A DNA stretch of 64,000 bases from Cyclaneusma minus. Its lineage: Eukaryota > Ascomycota > Leotiomycetes > Marthamycetales > Marthamycetaceae. The stretch lies in contig JAKZHN010000012.1 in assembly GCA_037179335.1 (NCBI GenBank), forward strand, positions 806,001 to 870,000. Direction: 5' to 3'. This document shows, in pieces, positions 12,901-22,868 of this stretch. The position numbers were made by a program, and so were the translations under genes. The notes below the pieces were generated by a model. It was not told the origin of the DNA. It saw nothing but the letters and a program-made list of their open reading frames with translations, and ran no database searches. The number at the start of each line of letters is the position of its first letter. The stretch's first letter is position 1.

Positions 12901-15900
12901 GACTATGCCTGAGAACTCGACCACAGAAACGACGGCAGAATCATCAAAGAACGACAGAATGAACGAGGTCACTGAACCAAAAGCTATGCGTTTTCTGAGG
13001 TCTGGTAGACTAGCTGCGTCTTTCTCGTCCTACTCTCTTGCATGTCTAGTTTAAGGGTCCAAGACTGCACTAGCCTGCCATCATATTCCTTTCTATCTTT
13101 TTCATACCTGAAGACAAAAAGATGTGTAGCTCCAGGACATATTTATAGTCCACTGCACTTGTCACACCGCTCAGGGCTCTGTGTCTAGTCACATGAAAGG
13201 CATCTAGATGTGAATGATAGCAGCCTGTTTGGTCGACAGGAAGAGAACCAGCTCTTTGGGCTACACTGCCAGCTGGAAAGCACAAAATGATCTGAGAAAC
13301 ATCGCAGTCCTGTTGTCTGCCTTTTTTGATTTGAAGTTCGCACGTATTCACCGCAGATCATCCATTGAGCCAAGGTGAATGGGTGGTAGACGGTCAGGGA
13401 TTGTTGGAACCTCGAAGACGGAGAATGTGAGCAGTAATTGTAGCTCAAACCCGTAGGCTAAGTTGTAAGGAGCTTGGGTCTTCAATACTTGCTGTAAGAT
13501 TCAAGTAAAGAAGACAATAGCCACCCGGCCTTTTTGATTCGTACTCTCCATCTCATTGGAGCCTGTACTCCACCACCGTCATTAGAGTAGCAGGTGGGAT
13601 GCAAATGCCTGCCTTCCGGGATATTCTTTGGGAGAAGAAGGAGAGGAGCACTTCTCATATTTATAGTCGATTTGCTCGTTCCGGCTACCAGAGTCCTGGA
13701 CTCGGTGTGCATATGGCAAGATGTCGGAACAACAACAGCAGTCGGCATAAGCGACAGTAGCAGCATCAGCCGAGTGCTCATGCACAACAGGGTTTGTGAC
13801 TATCTAGAACGACGCTGGTGAGATGAGTGCTGCTTTGCCATTGTCTAGGTACCTTGGCGTTTCTGAGAATTATTGAACATGCTCTTGTTCATCCTGATCC
13901 TGGTAAAGCTCTCCCTTCTTTGAACAAATAGGTAGACGGCCAGCAAAATCCATTTTATAGTCGTGGGACCCTGTGCCTGAAATTGGTTTGGCTGGGGCGG
14001 TGGAAAGGCGTCGACGGATACCTCCTAGTGCCTGGCCTTTGATCATCAATATAGCAAACGAAACGACGACAGCAGTAAGACTGAGCCACACTAAAAGGAA
14101 ATGTCCGAAGATTATGAGATGGATTCATAAAAGGCTGGAGAAATTCAACTTCTCATTCTGGGCGAGCAATAGGTTCCGTTCCTTGGGTGGCGCAGTTCGG
14201 AGTTGTGCCAGACTCCGACCAAACAATCCGCCTCACTCTCAGTTCCTGGTTCACTGGAATCGTGGAGAGAAAATAGAAGGGGAGTGAGGCATCAACTGGA
14301 TATTTGTAGATGGCCATCTTTTGAATTCTGGGCTGGTCAAACCCCTGGCGGTATAAACTTGGTAGAACCCGACAGCAGGGCGAGCAAACGACAGCAGGAA
14401 TACTTTCAAACAGTGGGCATTCTTCTTTCGACCAGCCTTGGTCCACCGTTCTCGTTGAAGACAGCCGACAGCTTGCTTACTCTAACATTCTGGAGTCGTT
14501 CCCTGGAGCCTTCACTGACCTGTCTTCGCCCGTTCAATCCAATACTTGCGATGGTATCAATCGATCTGTCGAACTAGAAGAAGAGGGAAAATGGTCCAAT
14601 TCATGGTGGACCTAGCCCCTGAGCCCCTGAGGCTCAAGCGAACCCGTAGGGCTTAGACCTACGAGGCTAGCGCTTAGCACCTAGAGCTTGCTATTCAACG
14701 AGGCAGCGGACACACGGAGTAGACATCATCGCTTTCACATTGGTTACTCTGTAGGGTGTAACAATCTACAAGTGAACTGAACTTCTTTCGTGCGCCACTA
14801 ACACTTCCATGCTTGTGTGTCTGCGAATCAGAGCCCCGCTTATGCCTAAGCCTTGTTCGCTTTGGAACAGCACTGTGGTGAGTTCCCAGCAGCAGGCACC
14901 ACGATCTAGCCGGTCTAGCCCATCTTTCACTACCAGAGTCCCTGGATTGAAGTGACAGTCGCAGCGCACAACAGCAGCAACTCCAGAAGACAACACCGCA
15001 CCTTGTAAATTTGAATTACACCAAGAGAAGTCAAATCTTTCCTTGTCTAGCTTCTCCTCACACGATCCATCATCTATCTCTCAGTTGTCAAGTCCAGACT
15101 TTGCGGTTTAGACGCATCACGTAGAGACGCTCATCATGCGCCCATAGTACCACCATAAGTGTGCTTGCAAAAGAGAAAGTTTAGGGAATTTGGCCTAAAT
15201 TTATAGCTCGCCCTTGTCTCCTTAATCGGCGGCTCTCTCATATGTCGTACTCCTCAACGCACCTGCTCACTGAGTAACAACACCTACTAAACTTGCAGGT
15301 GAAGTCAACAAAGCGACAGCAGCGAAGCCGAATGGGAATGCCATTGATTTGGGCTTCTAGACAAAACCTTCCCTTGGCACGCGGTCGAAGATTGCACGCA
15401 GCTTGGAATCTCAGAACGTACTAGTTTCAGGTTTGTCGAAATGTACAGAACTGACCTCAGTCATATCCAGTAAGTCCTTGTTTCGAAGAGCTCTGCATTT
15501 TGAAGACAGGAAAGGTCTGGGAACTTTCACTACATTTGTAGCTCAAGCTGCGTTCGTCCCAAAATCACGTGACCAGACTTCTCTGGGACTTGGAACTCCC
15601 ACTAGCGAGAACTGTCAAAGTTGGTGCTGGTTGCCGGCGAGTTAAGCACAGTAACCTTGTAACAGCTATCTGTCCAACCTCATTGGAGGATTGCTGGGGT
15701 ACTTGGTCCCATATCTAGCGTCAGCACATGACCAATGCGAATTTTTGTGACTATATAAGCCGATCATTCGCGTCCGTCAAACGAACTAAGTTCGAACCTC
15801 ACACCAATAGACGCGATGGTCGCATAGCAACGTAGAAAATTCACTGTCGAAAGAGAGGTAAGATCAAAGCAGCCTTCAGTCTGTCCCAGGTACTGGCGAT

Positions 15901-18900
15901 CTTCGATGGCTTACTTCTTCGCAAAACCTGCAAGCTTTCGACATCAAATTGATGGGTATGACAGCAGAAACGGCAGATGACAGAAAGTCTCGACGCCAGA
16001 CTGTGAAAGGAACAGAAGAACACGCCTTTGGCATAGTATTCGATGCATTCCATGTAGCTTTGGAATCCCAGAGTCTAGATACTGACTTCTGGCAGCGCAT
16101 AGAGCTATCCCCACGATCTGATTGTCGCTGGGGAGAGGACGAACTGGGGACTCTTTCCTATATTTATAGCCCAACCTCCTTCGAGATCACGTGATCTCGT
16201 CTCCTGAGCTCAACGACAGTCAAAGAGCCCAACAACAGCAAGCAGCTCCAGTGCCAGCACCGTAGCCTTCCAAATCTAAAACATATTTGCTTTGTTTTCT
16301 ACGTACCTCGGACTCACATATGCAATGCTGGTTCACAGGTATAAAGTTCAGACACGGTAATTTCTACTTTCGCAGAGAATCCGCCGAAATGACGCATTTT
16401 TCCCATTTGTTCACTGGGAATTTCTAGGGAGAAATCAGGAGCAGGGAACATGCCCTCAAATTTATACCCTGCTATCCTCCAAAGGCCCAGATGATCCAGG
16501 CCTACCACATTCAATTTGCGACATCAGACCCAGCACAAAAGCGGTAGGGATCCCTAGCGACAGCAGTACCGTCGCCTGTATTCTCAACTGTAGCTTTGCC
16601 TTCGTTTTCTTAGATCCACGAGGAACGCCTCTGATTGCAGTTGCGCAGTTCACTTCCTATTTCTATGGAGATCTTGCTTTCTTCGTGATCCCCGATCATT
16701 CCATGTAGGATTCTTGACAGATGGAAGTCAGGACCTTGCCCTCAATTTATAGCTAGTACTCGCAACCGGAAACTTACGCGCAGCAGAACTCCTGCCAGGA
16801 TATGCGACAACAGAGCCAGCAGAACAACAGCAGAGTTATCAAACAGCAGGATCGCCGCCGCCTGAATTGGCAACTACAACGTTTGCTTCCATGTGCCCTA
16901 GTCCTGAATGCGCTTCTCTTTGGTTTGGAAAGACAAGTTCCCTTAATGGATTCTTGGGGGCTTGCTTCGGCCTTGTTGGGCGGGATTCTGTGCTTCGCTT
17001 TGAGGGAAGAAAGAAGCAAGGACCTGACACTCAATTTATAGCCCATTCCCCGCCAAAGACTTGGATGATTCAGGCCTCCCGCGACAAAACACCTTCAAGA
17101 GCAACAGCAGTGCCACGGAAGCGACAGCAGAGGTTCCAAACAGCAGCATCTCGATCACATAAACTCTCGCACGTAAGTTTGTCTAACCTTTGCTGAAGCC
17201 CCAGGGAAAGCTTGCGTATGGAGCAGGAATCGCTCGAGCTGCATCAATACCTAGCTGACTTGATACTCCGTGAACACTGTGTGTTCGTGACACAGATGCG
17301 AGCAAAAGCGCCCGAAGGAGTGGCGCGACCAGCCATCTTGATAGACCTCTTGACGGAGCAAGTTGAGGGCAGAGCAGCGGTCCATTTATACCCCCCATCT
17401 TCTGTAAAGTCACGTGACCCAGCATCTTCTCCAAGTGTTGAGGTCGAGCACGTGCCAACCAAGCGAGGGAAAGTGACTAATTGTTGCTTAGCCCGCTACG
17501 CTTTGTCTTCTGGGTATATAAACGCGACGTGGCTCAACTTTCAGCAAGCAACTTCTAGAGTCATGTGTTCCTCGACCTACCTCAAAAGACTGGACTCGTT
17601 GCACCGATCAAGCTCAACGGCCAGCCATCCAACTTGAGAGAATGCAAGGATTAAGAGAAGACGCCACCAGGCAGATGATGTAGCTGGCTTCAACATCCTC
17701 GCACTCGCATGGACGCTCGACAGCAGCCACACCAGCATGACAGTAGTACTTCATACCCGACAGCAGCAGGGTCAAAGTTTTGGCGCAGGGAAGTAATCAC
17801 ATTCCAAAAAGTGCAAAAAAATTGGCAAAAGAAATTGCCAAAAAAATGATGAACCGAACCCGGTAGCTCCTGACCACTTGGCCAGGCAATCCATAATTTT
17901 TTGAAGTAAAAGTCGCGGTTCTAGCTTTACTGGTCCCCACACATCCAGCGACTTTCCAATTGGGCTATGAGACTCGTCCGATTCGAAAGTCAGTCAACGC
18001 AAATAGTATATGTACCACTCTCGACCAACTTTCCAGCCGCAGGATCAGGCGAAGGAAGACTTGGAAGACACTTGGTCTGAGTCTTCTCTTGAACAGACGT
18101 GGCCGGTTGGTCGGATCACATTTACCTTGAGAGAAGAAAATATAGGGAACATAGGAAGCTCCTTTTATAGGATTTCAACTCTGGAAGAATGTGCTGCTCA
18201 TACGGGACTGTCGCGCAAAGTTCACCCAGGGCCTTCAGACGACAGTAACGGAAGAAGGCGACAGCAGTAAGGTCAGACGACAGTAGCGACATCAATTTTG
18301 TGCATTAATCTCCAGCGTGCATGATGTCCCTATATGATCCATAGCTTGTCTTCCTCCTATGTGCTTTTTCAAGTTTGATTTGGGGCCAGCGTGAAGACAG
18401 CTTGCCCACACCTCGTTTTTAACTTCCTTTAGACCTAAAAGGCTGGTGGCCAGCGCGAGATCAACCTGATGAATGGCTGGTCTAGTTCTGGGAAAATTTG
18501 ACTAATTGGTTTGAAGACGCTCTAGTGAGTGCTTATATAGTTCTCAAACCCCTGGCGATTTAGATTTAACCAGAGACCTCGATAGCGACAGTAAAAAAGA
18601 AGGAAGACAGCAGTGTTGTCAGGCGACAGGCAGGAGCTATGATAACTTTGTGTGCAGCAATCTCATTCTTTCTACATCCGCACAGTCCACAACGTCAGTC
18701 ATTACCTCATGCTCGAAAGATTCGCGGCCGGACCAAGATGGGCTGGGTTACTGAGAAAAGACGGCACCAGAAGAAGCTTTGATCTTTCTGAGGACATCCT
18801 CGAGCGTGCTTTTATACCCCCCAAACCCCTGCCAGTCTAGATCTCATCAGAGTTCTCTAGATCAACATGCACAGAGACAAAACAACAGCAGAAGTGTCAG

Positions 18901-20986
18901 GCAGCAGTAGCGCCACAATGACTGCGGCAATTTCCCCAAATTCCTGTATCGTAGTCCACTTGGCCATGCCTCGTGTCTTTGCTTGCTTTACTTCTTGATA
19001 TGTCCGGCATACATTTGGCCCAGCAAGATCGCCGTGATCAGGCGTGAGAGTTGCCGTTATCTTCGGGTTGCTGACTTCGCTTGCTAGTGTAGTTTGTCTT
19101 GATCTGTTCCAGGACGTCCTCAACCGTCCTTTTATACTCCTCAAACCCTGCCGATTTGGATCTCACTAGAGGCCCCGAGAGCGACAGTTGTAAAGATACA
19201 AAGACAGCAGTGGTATCAGTCAGCAGTGGCGCAGAATAACCCTTTGCAGCAATGTCCCAAGCATCCTGCATTCTGATCCACATGGCAGGGCGTCTACTTC
19301 TCTTCTCAATACCCGGCCAGTGTAAAGCTGGCACAGCGAGGGCTGAGCCAGAGTGGGCTGGTAAGTCTTCCTCATTTCTTGTGGGTATGACTGATTTCAG
19401 AACGTTCTTGTTGGTCCTTATATAGCTAGTTAGTGAGCCAACGTTTGATCCAGGGCTCACTTGAGGCCTATTCGTGCTCGCTTGAAATGTTCTGGAAACA
19501 CATGGAAATTTGACGATTACATGAGGCTTTCCCGAGTATCAAGAACGTCAGCAAGGAATGGAAACGAGAGCAGTATGATCGAGCAGCAATAGCAAAATAA
19601 CCTCGTGCAGCACTGTTTCGGACCTTCTTCCTACGTCAGGTACAATTGACAAGTTGCCTTTCGCTCGCTGGCTGGCTGGCTTGCTTCAGAGATATGGTCA
19701 GTGTGGAAGATTTTCGCATTGCCAGACGTCGTGCGGTCAGGAATAGGCTGACCTTCTTTGATTGACGAATGTCATGAATTATTTCTAGAGGTGTTTATAC
19801 AGCCTTCAAGCCCACGCTCCATTTAGCGCTCACTCGAGGCTTTGGAAATGGTGGTAGCAAAGAGAATGACAGCAGCATATTCGAGCAGCAGCAGCAGCAA
19901 GCATGATAACTCTGTAGCATCAGTCCATTTCCGATATGGTCGACAGCTCGTATTGTTGCTTGCTCTCTAACTTCACCCTTCAATATCCCAGCCAGTTATG
20001 GAGCTCGCATAGGTACTGGCAAAGGAATGACCATAGTGGAGTGCTTCCAACGTTCGTCTTTTGAGACCGATGTCAGGGGGTTCTCAGAGGTCTTTATATA
20101 TGTAGCTCTGAAGCCTCCGCATGACCCACACCTCACTCGCGCCCCTCGGAACGGCAGTAGCAAAGGAAATAACAGCAGCATAGTCAAGCAATAGCAGTAG
20201 CACAATAACTATGTGTAGTTTTCTCAAGCCTTCTGCGTCCTGGAAAGACCGACAAGTCGCATTTTACTTGCATGCGTTCTTCAGTTAGGAAACGTGTAAT
20301 GACCGTGATGGTGCCAGACGAGCGGTCTGGACTTCCCGAGAGTGAAGTAAGGTCTGAAAGTCTTCGTGATTGATTCCAGAAAAGAGCTTGGAGGGGGCCC
20401 TTTATATAGATTTCAGGTCCACGCTCCTTTCAGAGCTCACTCGAGGCCTTAGAAACGGCAGTAGCGAGAAGCAAAAAAAAAAAAAAAAAAAAAAAAAAAG
20501 TTGTGGGGGGGGGGGGCATTGTCGGGCGACGGTAGCAGCACAAATTACTTCGCACAGCAATTTTCAAAGATTTCAAAGGGCTNNNNNNNNNNNNNNNNNN
20601 NNNNNNNNNNNNNNNNNNNNNNNNNNNNNNNNNNNNNNNNNNNNNNNNNNNNNNNNNNNNNNNNNNNNNNNNNNNNNNNNNNNNNNNNNNNNNNNNNNNN
20701 NNNNNNNNNNNNNNNNNNNNNNNNNNNNNNNNNNNNNNNNNNNNNNNNNNNNNNNNNNNNNNNNNNNNNNNNNNNNNNNNNNNNNNNNNNNNNNNNNNNN
20801 NNNNNNNNNNNNNNNNNNNNNNNNNNNNNNNNNNNNNNNNNNNNNNNNNNNNNNNNNNNNNNNNNNNNNNNNNNNNNNNNNNNNNNNNNNNNNNNNNNAA
20901 CAACACCCCGTGGGGGGCCCCATTTTATTCTAGTCCCGGTCCCCTCCCTTTAATCCCCCACCCCTCCTCATAACCACCTCATTTCC

Positions 20987-21024
<38 letters not shown>

Positions 21025-22868
21025 AGAGGGAGGGGGGGCATTGTCGGGCGACAGTAGCAGCACAAATGACTTCGCACAGCAATTTTCCAAGCTTTCAAAG
21101 TCCTGATACAACCGACAGGTCGCCCTTTGCTTGCTTGATTCCTTCAGCCTTCTCCAGTATCCCATGCAGTGTGGAGTTCACATACTAGCAAGGAATAGTC
21201 GGGTATTTCCAAATATTTTGTGATTGAGTTCAAAACGTGCTTGGAAAGGGAAGTTTATATAGCTGTCAAGCCCACATTTCTTTCAGATCTCACTCGAGGC
21301 CTTAAGAGCGGCAATAGCAAAACGGAAATGACAGCAGCATGGTCGAGCAACGATAGCAAACACAAATGACTTCGTGTAAACACCAAGCATTCTGAAATGA
21401 GTAGACTCCGCGAGTTTCCTTTCGCGTGTTTCCTTCCTCCCTTCCTGGGTATTGAAACGAGTGTGGAGCTCGCACACTGGCAAAGAACATTGTGTGCTAG
21501 CCGGTTTTCTGTCATGACTGAGTCTAGAAGATTGTTGTCGGTGGGAGATGCTTATATAGCCTTCAACCCACCCCTCGTCCGCAGCTCACTCGAGCCCCGG
21601 AAACGACAGTAGCACAAAGAAGTCGACAGCAAAACCACCAGGCGCCAGCAGCAGCACAATGACTATGTGTGTTACTATTTCAAGCCTTCTAGGTCGGAAA
21701 CACTTAACGAGTCTCCTTTCGCTTGGCTGCCAGCTTCGTTCCTGATTTTTGTAATCAGTGAGCTGGCACATTGCGCAACATCGACTACCTCCCCAGCATC
21801 TTCTCTTCCTTGACCAATTTCAGAAAGTCCCTAGGGGTCTTTATATTGTCCTCGACCCCACAGACTTCTGGGAAGAGCCTGAGGCACGAGCAGATGGAAT
21901 GTTAGAGTGCTCTCTCTGCCCCCTCGATTCCAGCGGGGTATATAAGGAGACTTTTCCTTCTCCATAAGCACCTACGCTTCCAAATCCAGCTGATACGATG
22001 GCATCTCGCAGCATCATGTACTTTGCGCTGTGAACGAGCCGTCTTTTCGGGTCCACGCCCATGGTGCCTTGAAATTCCATGGCAAAAGCACGTGACTTTG
22101 TGTGGCTTGACCTTCATCTTTGAGTCCCGTCTTCGACAGCAGCACGAGCGATGGGTGGTAGTTCAGCTCTCTGAGAAAAGGTCAGGAAGAATCATTTCAT
22201 CCTCGATAGCACCGTTCTCCTATGCTCTCCTCTTCAACTTCGTGACAGCACTGCAAAGCAGCAGCAACGTCTCCCGACAGAATGGAAAACATACCTAGGT
22301 ATACCCTACCTTTTCTTTCCCACACTCGGGCCTCCTCTTTCCCCCCACAAAATCCAGTCGCAGACTAGCTCAACCTCATCCCTTCACTCACCTCTTCCTC
22401 ACTTACCGTTTCCTTTACCACCTGTCTCCTCTGCCCACCCAGCCATCCCCAAATTCACCCAAAAACAAGAATAGTGTAACATGTGCAATTGGTGCAAATT
22501 GTGTAGTTGGTGCTGATGACGCGCAAAAAAAATTAAAAAATCAACTCACGTCTCCAAATCACAATCCTTCGCCTCCGGCATCGCCACAAGTGGATCCTCC
22601 AGGGCAAAATCAGGGTCTTCAGACTTGCGCTGCAGCCAGATTTCGTGCAGACATTGGCGACTTATGGAGCCGCTGAGATGGGCGTGTAGCTAAACGGTGT
22701 GAGCTGTGAGCTTTGGTGGTTTGATGCATTGAGGGCTAGGTAGAAGGAGGCGGAGGGGAAAGGCGAACGGATGCGTGATGGAGGATGGGTGAAAGATGAA
22801 GGGGACACGGGCGAACTCACCTCGATCTTGGGCATCGCCTTCAGATCCAGTGTCATTTCACTCGCCAT
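9903..22868 (-). CDS. Adenosine-deaminase-like protein (N6-methyl-AMP deaminase family) split by an 11.7-kb intron
   Basis: Exons 22821-22868, 22550-22689 and 9903-10857 encode about 380 residues, normal for ADAL-type deaminases. Exons 1-2 give MPKIE joined to LHAHLSGSISRQCLHEIW, the metal-binding HxH strand. Exon 3 starts FFPLFNTHIYSLLTTLP and carries the catalytic HFAE, the RLGH histidine and the GTDDVGVF metal-binding aspartates. The exon 2 donor (GAGAC|GTGAGT) and exon 3 acceptor (CACCAG|TTTC, branch point GCTAAC upstream) join in exact phase (AC+T) and restore the family sequence DLETFFPLF. No HxH-coding exon exists next to exon 3, and no deaminase continuation exists next to exon 2. The family deaminates N6-methyl-AMP or adenosine in purine salvage; which substrate is used here is not visible. 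Whether such a long intron is spliced is unknown; otherwise the gene is broken. Confidence 0.83.
11679..21848 (-). promoter_or_regulatory. Series of conserved TATA-like elements, one per array unit
   Basis: On the minus strand (the sense of the host gene) the core is CTATAAAT or GTATAAA. Plus-strand matches start at 11679, 11986, 12295, 12855, 13142, 13660, 13954, 15200, 16163, 16461, 16746, 17035, 17394, 18174, 18534, 18811, 19131, 19418, 19794, 20093, 20401, 21254, 21552 and 21840. Degenerate TTTGTAG copies lie at 14303 and 15535. In the most diverged units this core is the best-preserved stretch. At 15566, 16188 and 17411 a CACGTG site lies 11-25 bp upstream of the element on the minus strand. 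Promoter activity is inferred from motif form only. Confidence 0.55.
20473..21105. other. Assembly gap with duplicated low-quality flanks
   Basis: 316 N (20583-20898) lie between two copies of one repeat unit. Both copies pass through a long A-run (20473-20499 and 20989-21021) and a G-run into GCATTGTCGGGCGAC. The sequence at 20899-20988 looks like an error-rich reading of 20391-20470. Homopolymer collapse and duplicated contig ends are likely, so the unit count is uncertain by at least one. Confidence 0.75.

Larger units (their letters stand above)
11160..22280 (-). repeat. Diverged tandem array of ~300-bp units inside the intron
   Basis: Read on the plus strand, each unit has a variable ~200-bp part, then TTTATAG (or TTTATAC, TTATATAG), about 50 bp with a CTCACTCGAGGCC-like block, then GACAGCAG copies, GTCGAGCAG and CACAATGACTTCGTGCAGC-like sequence. 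Recognisable TATA positions are mostly 277-376 bp apart or near multiples of that, giving roughly 34 units. Units from 18.5 to 21.9 kb are clearly alike; those from 11.5 to 17.5 kb retain only the short motifs. No reading frame is shared between units, so coding is unlikely. It resembles a satellite in form, but the retained promoter-like motif is atypical of one. Function is unknown. Confidence 0.75.
10858..22549 (-). other. Giant second intron of the deaminase gene
   Basis: It is bounded by a consensus donor (GTGAGT at 22549-22544) and acceptor with branch point (GCTAAC about 15 nt before CAG at 10860-10858). Its 11,692 bp include 316 unknown bases. Other introns in this window are mostly about 50-160 bp. 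No protein-coding gene is recognisable inside. About 95% of it is the tandem array described separately; the ends (10858-11150 and 22290-22549) are unique sequence. Confidence 0.8.

Noticed and set aside
19038..19460. 140-codon frame inside the array as a gene
   Set aside because: Neighbouring units do not share the frame, and frames in different units end or shift at different points; conservation is in short DNA motifs, not codons.
11160..22280. CRISPR array or rDNA spacer
   Set aside because: This is a eukaryotic genome; units are about 300 bp and diverged, without short identical repeats with spacers, and no rRNA sequence is nearby.
11160..22280. Regional centromere
   Set aside because: Length and CACGTG sites are suggestive, but nothing in sequence alone marks CENP-A chromatin and the region lies in a gene; there is not enough support to claim it.
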